Below are positions 1 to 7,526 of a stretch of 9,887 bases of DNA, in pieces. Positions within the stretch are counted from its first letter, which is position 1; each line of letters starts with the position of its first letter. The notes below the pieces were generated by a model. The model had not been told where the DNA came from. It saw nothing but the letters and a program-made list of their open reading frames with translations, and made no database searches. The position numbers were made by a program, and so were the translations under genes. The DNA comes from Anaerolineae bacterium (GTDB lineage Bacteria; Chloroflexota; Anaerolineae; JAAYZQ01): contig JAFGOG010000311.1 in NCBI GenBank assembly GCA_016926595.1, forward strand, positions 1-9,887, given 5' to 3'.

Positions 1-2
1 AC

Positions 3-41
3 AGGGTCAAACGAGAACTGCGGGTGATCTATGGAGCGTGA
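3..41 (+). CDS. C-terminal tail of a probable MNT-type nucleotidyltransferase (MntA-like antitoxin), partial
   Basis: Frame 3 reads RVKRELRVIYGA and then a TGA stop at 39-41. The pattern of basic residues followed by a short hydrophobic strand and a Tyr is what minimal nucleotidyltransferase antitoxins usually have at their C-terminus, and these genes normally lie directly before hepT. The stop overlaps the first 11 bases of the downstream HepT-like frame, a common arrangement for the pair and a sign of translational coupling. In the known MntA/HepT system the antitoxin neutralises the HEPN RNase by adding AMP to a tyrosine near its active site. Only 12 residues are visible and the catalytic GSxxxG...DxD region lies outside the window. 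The call therefore rests mainly on the position next to hepT. Confidence 0.5.
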   Translation, partial: RVKRELRVIYGA

Positions 42-370
42 TGACGCGATCTATCTCCGGCACATTTTGGATGCCATCTCCAGGATCGAAGAGTATCTAC
101 GTGGCATCGATGAGGAAGCATTCCAGGACCAACATCTGGTTCAGGATGGGATCATCCGCCAGCTCGAGATCATTGGCGAAGCCACCAAGCGGCTGTCGCG
201 TGCAGTACGGGGCCAAAGCCCGCACATTCCATGGCAGGACATAGCAGGAATGTGGGACAAGCTGATCCACGACTATTTTGGTGTGGAATATCGACGCAGT
301 ATGGCTCACAGTTCGTGACGATGTGCCAGGACTCAAGGCCGAAGTGTTGAGGCTGTTGGAAGCATCGTAG
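31..370 (+). pseudogene. HepT-like (DUF86) HEPN ribonuclease toxin, frameshifted and lacking the catalytic Arg
   Basis: The N-terminal 86 residues match the HepT/DUF86 type of HEPN toxin: a helical start (YLRHILDAISRIEEYL), the GIIRQLEIIGEATKRLS segment, and IPWQDIAGM leading to the active-site helix DKLIHDYFGVE. These toxins are small RNases whose RX4HXY motif carries the catalytic Arg and His and the Tyr that MntA-type antitoxins modify. His80 and Tyr82 are present, but the expected Arg is Trp75 (tgg at 253-255, one C-to-T change from cgg). After Glu86 the original frame runs through unrelated residues to a TGA at 316-318. Dropping one base near 289 restores the family-like ending IDAVWLTVRDDVPGLKAEVLRL and a TAG at 368-370. 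The gene therefore has two independent lesions and is probably inactive. A sequencing error could explain the frameshift but not Trp75. The ATG at 31 overlaps the putative antitoxin stop. Confidence 0.82.
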
Positions 371-464
371 GTAAACTCTCAGCCCCAGGCCAACCTCATA
401 ACTCGACGAACAGCCATCGCTGACGGATCAGATCCAATCTACGGCTACAAATTCAGGCAACCTG

Positions 465-3400
465 CTAGAAAGTTGTGCTTTCCCCCTCGATCACCTGGAT
501 GGCGCCGCCGACATTTAAAAAGATCAATAGCGCTCGGGGCTGTTCACCCAACAGGCGCTCGACTGCCTGGATGTAGCGCGCCATCTGGACATCGTACCTC
601 TCTTCCCGGATCTGTTGTTGCAGGGTTCCTAGATCGGCCAGCCGGTCAGTCTTGAATTCGGCGAGGGTCCAACGGCCATTTTCCCGGTAGAGCAGATCCA
701 GCACGCCGCGCTCGCCGTCGAGCACATATGGCAACTCGTGATAGCGTTCAGCGGTGTTCATCTCGGCCCACAGGGGATGGGCGGAAAAGCGCACCAGCAA
801 GCGGCGGACGGTGCGCACGGCGTCCTGGATCTCGACTGGATCGGTCAGACCGGCATCTAGAGCATGGGGCCGAAGAAAAGCCTCAAAGTCAGGCTCGGTC
901 GGGAAGCGCCAGCGGCGCAATGCCGCATGCACCAGCGTCCCAACGACCCAGGCCGGACTGGTTGGACGCGCGGCCCGGGGCACCACTCGCCACACGCGCG
1001 GTGGGGGATCGCTCTCCCGCTCCCGGGCCTTGTCGTCGGCAGCATCGCCGCCCGCTGCAGGAATAACCCCCGACAACAAAACCAGCTCGCCGAGCGGAGC
1101 TGCTCCCTGATCTTTGGGTTCCAGTGTAGTGGGGGAAGGCTGCGGGCGCAACGGATGACAGATGCAGGCCAGAGGACCACACACCTGTGCCAACTCTACC
1201 ACTCGCGGCAGGGTGGGCATGCTGTCCAGCCGCACCGCATCCAGTCCAACGACCTCACCAAGCCAGGCCAGCCAGCCGTCCAGCAGTAGCCGGCCGGGAT
1301 CGCCCTTGGCCGTGCTGATTTTGGCATGGCCAGAGACGATCAACTTTTCCTGAGCACGGGTGGCGGCTACGTACAACAGCCGCCGCGACTCGGCCTCCTC
1401 CATCGCCGCCTGGCGCAGGACGGCCAGTTGATGTACCACCGAATGGGCATCCCCATCACGAAGGTCGGGCAGCACCCCCCAGTCGGCCTCTACAGCAACC
1501 GGCGGGGCGCCAAAGCGGTCGCCCCGCGCCGCATCGGCAATGACGATCAGTGGGAATTCCAGGCCTTTGGCCTTGTGAACGGTCATCAGTTGGACAGCCC
1601 CCTCGGCCTCGGTGGGTGCTTCGCCTTCCCGCGCCCCCACGTCGCGCAGCGTCCGGACGTATTCCAGGAACCCGGACACGCTGACCTGGCCGCTACGGTG
1701 GGCGTCGTGCAAAAGCTTGTCCACATTGCGCAGCAGGCGCTCGCCGCCGGCCAGGGCCAGGGCAGCGCGGTAGTGGGTGGCGTCCAGCAGTCGCTTCAGA
1801 AGCTCACCCACGGGCACCCGGCCTGCCAGCCCCATCAGTTCCGTAACCAGCGTCCAGGCAAATGCTGCCTGCTCTGCTTCAGGTGACCCCAGTGCCACGG
1901 GCGCATCTTTCAAAGCTGCCCAAAAGCTTTGCCGTTGGCCGCCATGGCCAAAGCGCAGGCGGTAGAGGGCTGCATCAGACAGCCCGACGGCCGGCGAACG
2001 CAGCAGGCCAGCCAGGGCCAGGTCATCGGTTGGATCGGCCAGGGCGGCCAGGGCATTAAGCAGGTCGCGCACCTCGGGCCGCTCATAGAAGCCACGTCCG
2101 GCCACGGTGACAAAAGGAATACCCGCTTGCTCCAGGGCGTCCTCGTAGGGTGGAAAGCCAGTGCTGGCGCGAAACAGCAGCGCCACACCACTCCAAGAGA
2201 TCCCCTCTTCAGCGCCGATCTCACGCAGGCGATGTGCCAGGGCCTGGGCCGCTGCCTGGCGCCCCTCCTCGGCGTTGTTGCCCAGGCCCAGGTGGAATTC
2301 GACAAAGGGCTCGCGAACACCGGGACGGGCTTGATCCCGGAACGCTTGCAGCGGGGCAAAGGGCACCTGGAAAGGCCGGTCGGCGTCATCCGCATCGCCC
2401 AGGATCGGCGCCAGCAGGGCGTTGAGAGCCTGGACCAGTGGTCTATGAGCACGGAAGGTAAGATCCAGGTCGATCTGGCGGCCTTGAGCCGCAGCCACAT
2501 CAGCCTGAACAGTGCGGAACACGGCCACATCCGCGCCGCGAAAGCGATAGATGCTCTGCTTGGCATCGCCGACGACGAACAATGACCCGGCAAGCCCGTC
2601 AGGCTTTTGAGATCCGGACGGGGCGGGGAAGCCAGACAGGGCGTACACGATCTGCCGCTGGCGGGTATTAGTGTCCTGGAACTCGTCCACCAACACAGCG
2701 CGGATCTCTTCCTGCCGGCGGGTGCGGACGGCAACGTTGTCTCTCAACAAGCCGGCCGCCAGGCTCTCCAGATCGTCAAAGTCAAGGGCATTGCGTTCCT
2801 CCTTGGCGCGACGATAGTCACCTACAGCGCGCACGAAGGCAGATTGCAGGAGCGGCGAAAGCACGGCCGCTTGCTCGTCGATCGTCCAGCGGAGAGGTTT
2901 TTTCCGGTCGGCGAGGGGAGCCAAATGGTCGTTGAAATAGTCACGCAGGCTGGCCATCGCCTCCCGTGCCCCAGCCAGGGCGTCGGGATCCCAGGCGGTC
3001 TTGGCCCCGCCGCTGACAATCGCCTGGCGCAGCTCGGCCAGCTCACCCAAAGCCGTATCCCAATCGGCCGCCTCCAAAGCCATTTGTGCGTTGGCCCACC
3101 GATCCAGCACCTCGCGACGGGCCTGTTCCATACGATCGTCGTCGCGGTGCGCCTGGATCTCGGCCAATGCCGACAATGGGTTACGCCAGGCGGGCGCGGA
3201 CAGTGCAGAGTCAAGCCAGCCCCGCAGCGCCGCCCCCCAGACCGACAATGGGGCATCGCCCAGGGCTTTGAAGGCCGCCTCGGCCTCCAGCCGCCCGTCG
3301 AGCAAAGCGGCCAGTACCTCACGTAGCTGGAATTCGGTCCATGGGCCAAAGAGTGCTGATGCTTGGGCATCATTTGCTGCCCAAGCCATGGCCGATTCCA

Positions 3401-3830
3401 AGGCGCGGGCTCTGAGCACAGCGCTGGTGTTCTCGTCCAGGACGTCAAAGGCAGGGTCCACGCCGACCTCAGCAGGGTGGGCACGCAGCAGCCCGGCGCA
3501 AAGACTGTGGATCGTGCCAATGCGGGCCGCATCCAGCCCGGCCAGGATCTCTTGCCAATAGGCACAGCCGGCAGGGTCGCACTGCGCCAGCCAGCCAACT
3601 ATGAGACGACGGATGCGGCTGCGCATCTCACGAGCAGCCTTGTCGGTGAAGGTGATGGCCACCAGGCTTCGTAATGGATAGCCTGCTTCCAGCAAGGCTA
3701 CAAAGCGGGCAGCCAGGGTGCGTGTTTTACCCGACCCGGCGCCGGCCGTCACCACCAGGGCCGTGTCAAAGATGGTGGCGGCGTCAGCCTGGGCGCCTGT
3801 GAGCTGCAGTTGGTCAAGGATGCCTGTCAT
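465..3830 (-). CDS. addA: AddA-like ATP-dependent helicase/nuclease (UvrD family with C-terminal PD-(D/E)XK nuclease)
   Basis: This 1121-residue protein is the motor and nuclease subunit of an AddAB/RecBCD-type enzyme that unwinds and resects double-strand DNA ends. Superfamily 1A motifs occur in order: a Q-motif-like LTGAQADA, Walker A GAGSGKT (30-36, Lys35), motif Ia AITFTDKAAREM, motif II DEFQD (382-386), motif III GDAKQSIYRFRG (from 421), motif IV LDLTFRAHRPL, motif V VHKAKGLEF (751-759) and motif VI LLYVAATRA with arginine finger Arg825. The C-terminal RecB/AddA nuclease domain begins around GTLVHAALRRW and has Asp1045, EFK at 1058-1060 with a following TD, and QMARY (Gln1082, Tyr1086). 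All helicase and nuclease residues look intact. It is somewhat shorter than the roughly 1200 residues of Bacillus AddA. The ATG lies 7 bp after the addB-like stop, with a weak AGGG upstream, which suggests coupled translation. It is the last gene of the operon and converges with the hepT remnant. The symbol rests on architecture and on pairing with the AddB-like gene. Confidence 0.88.
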   Translation of the reverse strand: MTGILDQLQLTGAQADAATIFDTALVVTAGAGSGKTRTLAARFVALLEAGYPLRSLVAITFTDKAAREMRSRIRRLIVGWLAQCDPAGCAYWQEILAGLDAARIGTIHSLCAGLLRAHPAEVGVDPAFDVLDENTSAVLRARALESAMAWAANDAQASALFGPWTEFQLREVLAALLDGRLEAEAAFKALGDAPLSVWGAALRGWLDSALSAPAWRNPLSALAEIQAHRDDDRMEQARREVLDRWANAQMALEAADWDTALGELAELRQAIVSGGAKTAWDPDALAGAREAMASLRDYFNDHLAPLADRKKPLRWTIDEQAAVLSPLLQSAFVRAVGDYRRAKEERNALDFDDLESLAAGLLRDNVAVRTRRQEEIRAVLVDEFQDTNTRQRQIVYALSGFPAPSGSQKPDGLAGSLFVVGDAKQSIYRFRGADVAVFRTVQADVAAAQGRQIDLDLTFRAHRPLVQALNALLAPILGDADDADRPFQVPFAPLQAFRDQARPGVREPFVEFHLGLGNNAEEGRQAAAQALAHRLREIGAEEGISWSGVALLFRASTGFPPYEDALEQAGIPFVTVAGRGFYERPEVRDLLNALAALADPTDDLALAGLLRSPAVGLSDAALYRLRFGHGGQRQSFWAALKDAPVALGSPEAEQAAFAWTLVTELMGLAGRVPVGELLKRLLDATHYRAALALAGGERLLRNVDKLLHDAHRSGQVSVSGFLEYVRTLRDVGAREGEAPTEAEGAVQLMTVHKAKGLEFPLIVIADAARGDRFGAPPVAVEADWGVLPDLRDGDAHSVVHQLAVLRQAAMEEAESRRLLYVAATRAQEKLIVSGHAKISTAKGDPGRLLLDGWLAWLGEVVGLDAVRLDSMPTLPRVVELAQVCGPLACICHPLRPQPSPTTLEPKDQGAAPLGELVLLSGVIPAAGGDAADDKARERESDPPPRVWRVVPRAARPTSPAWVVGTLVHAALRRWRFPTEPDFEAFLRPHALDAGLTDPVEIQDAVRTVRRLLVRFSAHPLWAEMNTAERYHELPYVLDGERGVLDLLYRENGRWTLAEFKTDRLADLGTLQQQIREERYDVQMARYIQAVERLLGEQPRALLIFLNVGGAIQVIEGESTTF

Positions 3831-3837
3831 TGGAGCC

Positions 3838-6800
3838 CTACCAAGCGCGCGGCGCGTAGCGCCAGCAGAAGGCGGCAGGAGGGCAGTTGCCGGGGCAGCC
3901 TTCAGTCGGCGGTCGGGGTGGAAATTGGCCGGCCTGCACCGCCTCGACGGTGTCCAGCGCGTGCTCCAGCGCAGTGTGCACGGCAGATTCGACGCCGCCC
4001 AGATAGCTCTCCAGCCGCAGGCGGCTGGGTTGGGCCGATCCGATGTGCCAGTAGAATCCGCCGCCTACTTCGCCCAGCCCCAGCGCTTCGCGCACGGCCA
4101 GCGCATAGAGCGGGAGCTGCACCCGCTTGCCGCTGTCTAAATCGCGGGGCGAGATGGGGGTAGATCCGGCCTTGTAGTCAATGACCTGTAGTCGCCCGTC
4201 GGCGTCTCGATCGAGGCGGTCCACGAAACCACGCAGGCGCAGGTGGCGGCCGTTGTGCTCAACATCGAGAGGAGGACAGCCCTTGATGCCGAAAGCCTGT
4301 TCCAGTGCCACCGGCTGCCAGCCAGCCGTCGCGTCGATCAGCGCTTCCAACGTCTCGACCAGGATGCGGATCAGCTCCTCGCGCTGGCGGGTCCAGAGGG
4401 CGGTGGGCCGAAATGCGTACTTGTCAGGCGCTGCGTCAAACACCTCGGTGGCCACGCCGGGTAACAGCGCCCTGAGGGCACCCGGCAGCCGATCTGGATC
4501 AGCCCCGGGCAGGGCGCGGCGGTAGGTCTCTTCGAGCACAGCATGGTACATCGTGCCCAGGATACGAATGTCATAGCCCTCGGTTGGCGGTAGGCGGGGT
4601 TCAAGGCCCAGCACCGAACTGGCAAAGAAGAGGTAGGGACAGGTGGCATAGGCTTCCAGGCGGCTGGCGCTCCAGACATGGTCGGGGTTGTAGTGGGCAG
4701 CCAGGGCCGAGGCAACAGCCGTCAGGTTGCCCTCCCAGGGGCTGCCCGTCGGATCGGCTGCTTCCCGGGCGCGCACCACGTCGGCGGCGCGCAATACCCG
4801 ATCCCACCCTGGCAGGGCGGACGGCCACCCTGCACTACGCTGCGCAGTAGTTAGCAGCGCTTCCGGCAGGGAGGCCACATCGATCAGCGGCAGTGGGTCC
4901 TGGGCGCGCATCCGCACTACCGGTGCGTCGACCAGGCGCAGCACTTCGTCCCAGTAGGGTGATGGTTCCCAGGCCTGCCCGTCGTCGGCCAGGTAAGGCC
5001 GGGTGAGGAGCAAACGCTCGCGGGCACGGGTCGTGGCCTCGTAGAAGAGGCTGGCCTCATCCCCTTGCAGGCGCGCTGCCAGGGGCAGCCCGGCCGCACA
5101 CAAGCGCGCGCGGTCGGACTCGGTGAGCAACGGATCCTCGCGCTCCGGCTGGGGAAACTCGCCTTCCGACAGGCCAAGCAAGGCCACCGCCCGGAAGGCG
5201 AGCCCTCGAGCGTGGAGCAGTGGCGCGGCCAAAAGCGCGCTGCCGGGGGGCGGTGCGGGTAGCTCGTAAGTCGTAGTCTCGGTGGCACCGCGCAGCTCGA
5301 CGAAAAAACGGGCATAGTCGATCGTCGTAGATGGCCCATCCGACTGGGGCAGGATCGCCTCGGCCAGCACCAGCCCGCGCAGCACGTCCTTGAAGCGTCG
5401 CAAAGCGGCTACATCACGCTCGGCAGTGACAGGCTGCTCCCAGGCACGGGCCACGACGCGCAGGCTGTCATCCTCCGCGTCGAGGTCGCTGCGGAAGCGG
5501 GGCGCCAGCTTGGGATCCTCACCGATGAGGTCCTCGACAAACGCGACATAGCTGCGCATCGTACCACTGGGTGGCGGAGTCAGCCGGGTCACGACCGCTT
5601 CCAGGCTCGCTGGCAGGTCATGTGCCAACTCGCCGGCAACCGCACCAGGCGATAGCATATCTTCGGCGTCGGCGGAATCTGCGTCGCCAGGGGGCAAGCC
5701 GATCTGGCGGGCCAGCGCATCGCGCCACTGATCGAGCCCGGCAATGACCAGCCCTGCACGGGCCACGGCTCCCAGAGCACGCACCTCTTCGGGGCCAATC
5801 CTGGCTGCCGACCAGTCAAAGTAGGGGCAGGCCAGGGCGTCGAGCAGGGGGCGCCGTGGCCAGTTGGTTGCCGGCAGGGCCAGCAGATTGAGCAGCGCGA
5901 CCACAGCCGGGTTGCCCGCCAGGGGCTGGCCGCCGGCCAGGTGGAGGGGCAGGCCGAATTCGGCAGCCACCTCGTCCAGATAGGTTCGGTAGGGCTCCAG
6001 ATTGCGGGCCAGCAGGGCGACTTGATCCAGGCGGTAGCCCTCTCGCACCAGGAGAGCCTTGAGCCAGCGCAGCGCAGCCCGGGCCTCAGTGGCCCGGTTC
6101 TGGGCTTCGAGGCAGAGGACAGTGCCCCCGGCGGGCAGGCGGTCGGTGGCAGGCTGAAAAAGTGCTGCTTCCAGGTGAGCCAGGGCCGGCGGATAGTGGA
6201 TACCAGGCGTTGGAAGTTGGAATGGTAACAGATCTGGCACCAGGTGGAGGGCATGTTCCACGGCCTGCCGGGCGCGGCAAAAGCGGCGATGAGCGATCCG
6301 ATCCTCGCAAGCAGGGTCACCTGTCAGAGTGATCACCGCCTCGGCAGCACGTTCGGCCAACAGGGCCAGGACAGCCAATTGGGTGGGATTGAATTCGTCA
6401 AAACCATCGACGACCAGGAGGCGCAAGTCAGCAGCCAGGGCCGGTTCGTGTTCCAGAGCGAGGGCAGCCAGCCAGCCTTGCCCCTCGGCGTCCATCCAAT
6501 CGGAGCGGATGAGCCAGTCCTGGTAAGCAGCATAGAGAATTCCCAACTCGGCCAGCCGGGGCGGGGCGCCGGCGAGGACGGCTTCAAAGGCTTCGCGCTG
6601 GACGCGAGCCTGCTTCAATTCCTGGAAGAGGGTGCGCAAGAGGCGGGCCAGGCCTGCACAGCCACGCAGGGAGGCATAGTAGCATAGCGTGCCATCGTCG
6701 GCCAGCCGGTTCACCAGGCGCAACAGCAGGCGGTGAAGCATCGAGTCGGGCAGGCGGGCAGTGGGTTGGCCGCTGCGTGCCAGCAACTCGGCGTAAAAGC

Positions 6801-6999
6801 GATAGAATGTGCCCAGCTCGACACCGAACGCGCCGCCGGCCGCGCCCAGTCGCTGCCCGAAGGCGCGGATCTGGATCTGGTTGGGCAGAATGATCCAGAT
6901 AGGGGCCAGGGGATCATCAGCGCGCGTGGCGCGGATGCGGTGCAGGGCATACTCGGTTTTGCCGTGACCGGTAGGGGCCAAGAGCAGATGGGTAGCCAT
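3838..6999 (-). CDS. addB: AddB-like nuclease subunit (inactivated helicase fold, PD-(D/E)XK nuclease, Fe-S staple)
   Basis: From the preferred ATG the protein has 1053 residues and starts with a P-loop, LLLAPTGHGKT (Lys14). The rest of the N-terminal half has a degenerate helicase core, with VVDGFDEFN where a UvrD enzyme would have DEFQD, and later the AddB-typical GLSEGEFPQPEREDPLL and TTRARERLLLTRPYL. The C-terminal nuclease has GFVDRLDRD (Asp927/Asp930), IDYK (Asp941, Lys943) and QLPLY (Gln961, Tyr965). Cys787 in ATCPYLFF plus Cys1035, Cys1039 and Cys1045 at the end match the one-plus-three cysteine layout that binds a 4Fe-4S cluster in AddB. In AddAB this subunit cuts one strand and scans for Chi. 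A GTG at 7068 would add 23 residues but overlaps the upstream gene by 65 bases. I prefer the ATG at 6999 because it sits 4 bases after the upstream TAG and places the P-loop at the very N-terminus, as in the family. No clear Shine-Dalgarno is present, consistent with termination-reinitiation. Confidence 0.85.
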   Translation of the reverse strand: MATHLLLAPTGHGKTEYALHRIRATRADDPLAPIWIILPNQIQIRAFGQRLGAAGGAFGVELGTFYRFYAELLARSGQPTARLPDSMLHRLLLRLVNRLADDGTLCYYASLRGCAGLARLLRTLFQELKQARVQREAFEAVLAGAPPRLAELGILYAAYQDWLIRSDWMDAEGQGWLAALALEHEPALAADLRLLVVDGFDEFNPTQLAVLALLAERAAEAVITLTGDPACEDRIAHRRFCRARQAVEHALHLVPDLLPFQLPTPGIHYPPALAHLEAALFQPATDRLPAGGTVLCLEAQNRATEARAALRWLKALLVREGYRLDQVALLARNLEPYRTYLDEVAAEFGLPLHLAGGQPLAGNPAVVALLNLLALPATNWPRRPLLDALACPYFDWSAARIGPEEVRALGAVARAGLVIAGLDQWRDALARQIGLPPGDADSADAEDMLSPGAVAGELAHDLPASLEAVVTRLTPPPSGTMRSYVAFVEDLIGEDPKLAPRFRSDLDAEDDSLRVVARAWEQPVTAERDVAALRRFKDVLRGLVLAEAILPQSDGPSTTIDYARFFVELRGATETTTYELPAPPPGSALLAAPLLHARGLAFRAVALLGLSEGEFPQPEREDPLLTESDRARLCAAGLPLAARLQGDEASLFYEATTRARERLLLTRPYLADDGQAWEPSPYWDEVLRLVDAPVVRMRAQDPLPLIDVASLPEALLTTAQRSAGWPSALPGWDRVLRAADVVRAREAADPTGSPWEGNLTAVASALAAHYNPDHVWSASRLEAYATCPYLFFASSVLGLEPRLPPTEGYDIRILGTMYHAVLEETYRRALPGADPDRLPGALRALLPGVATEVFDAAPDKYAFRPTALWTRQREELIRILVETLEALIDATAGWQPVALEQAFGIKGCPPLDVEHNGRHLRLRGFVDRLDRDADGRLQVIDYKAGSTPISPRDLDSGKRVQLPLYALAVREALGLGEVGGGFYWHIGSAQPSRLRLESYLGGVESAVHTALEHALDTVEAVQAGQFPPRPPTEGCPGNCPPAAFCWRYAPRAW

Positions 7000-7003
7000 C
7001 GAG

Positions 7004-7501
7004 CTATTTGGTGGAACGAAGCCGCTCTTCCATCTCGATCGCGGAACACCGGGCACAAAAGTAGTCACCTGCCATCATCGAGTACCCATCTGTACCAAGC
7101 GCAATCACCCTGTTGCAGCGCGCACACCGGGTTGGCTCGTGCTCGGGAGGATTTTCCAGCTTTTCAAAGTTGTACTCATTGGTGCCATAGTATACATACA
7201 TTTCCGTGTCGAAGGCTTCTCTGCATTCTGGACACGTCTGCCAGTCACCCGGGTGCTCTTCATGATAGTGATAGCTGCACAACGTGTAGCGGTCGTGATT
7301 TCGATAGCAACTGTTCCGGGCGTAGGAAAACATGACGTATTGGTTAGCGTCGTCACAGATCCATTGATCGCAACATTCTGTCTTGGTCAGGTTACGCGTC
7401 TTGCCGCACAGCCCACAGCGCGGGATATCCGACCTACTTGCAGGCGCCGTCCTGGCGCCACGGCTAGTTGACCGGGGCGATTTCTCTCTCTTCTTTGTCA
7501 T
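7004..7501 (-). CDS. Cys/His-rich putative zinc-binding protein of unknown function
   Basis: I do not recognise a named family. The protein has 165 residues. Residues 1-28 are basic, polar and probably disordered (MTKKREKSPRSTSRG...). The rest contains 13 cysteines, at 29, 32, 43, 44, 49, 65, 75, 90, 93, 126, 129, 149 and 152. It also has a histidine cluster next to Cys75 (CSYHYHEEH, His78/80/83). The CxxC pairs at 29/32 and 90/93, and the pair set 126/129 with 149/152, look like metal-binding knuckles; the last four would make a standard zinc ribbon with a 19-residue loop. Between them lies a Tyr/Asn/Glu-rich stretch (MYVYYGTNEYNFEKLENPP). There is no signal peptide or membrane segment, so it is probably cytoplasmic. 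A strong Shine-Dalgarno precedes the ATG. It lies 25 bp after the SNF2 gene and 4 bp before the addB-like gene, so it is co-transcribed with both, and an adaptor or nucleic-acid-binding role is an inference. Its GC content is clearly lower than that of its neighbours. Confidence 0.85.
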   Translation of the reverse strand: MTKKREKSPRSTSRGARTAPASRSDIPRCGLCGKTRNLTKTECCDQWICDDANQYVMFSYARNSCYRNHDRYTLCSYHYHEEHPGDWQTCPECREAFDTEMYVYYGTNEYNFEKLENPPEHEPTRCARCNRVIALGTDGYSMMAGDYFCARCSAIEMEERLRSTK

Positions 7502-7507
7502 TCCTTG

Positions 7508-7514
7508 TCCTCCT
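7508..7514 (-). promoter_or_regulatory. Strong ribosome binding site of the Cys-rich protein gene
   Basis: On the minus strand AGGAGGA precedes the ATG at 7499-7501, with 7 bases between AGGAGG and the start codon. This is a near-consensus Shine-Dalgarno and by far the best one in the operon. The addB-like start has none and the addA-like start has only AGGG. It fixes the start of the small gene and suggests it may be translated at a higher rate than the two genes that follow. Confidence 0.8.
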
Positions 7515-7526
7515 GAGGATCCACAT

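Noticed and set aside
425..435. Short palindrome ggatcagatcc in the gap between the hepT remnant and addA, considered as a terminator
   Set aside because: Five-base arms with a one-base centre cannot form a stable hairpin, and no T-run follows on either strand. No other terminator is evident in 371-464.
1326..1886. Open frame of 186 codons antisense to motifs V and VI of the addA-like gene
   Set aside because: Shadow frame overlapping essential helicase motifs, without a convincing ribosome binding site or family resemblance.
2607..3326. Open frame of 239 codons on the plus strand antisense to the addA-like gene
   Set aside because: It lies wholly inside a gene with complete helicase motifs. 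The translated product has no recognisable motif and is explained by the high GC content and strong codon bias of the opposite strand.
6733..7335. Open frame of 200 codons on the plus strand across the addB / Cys-rich gene junction
   Set aside because: It spans two well-supported genes on the other strand, has low-complexity Ser/Cys/His content at its end and shows no conserved motif.
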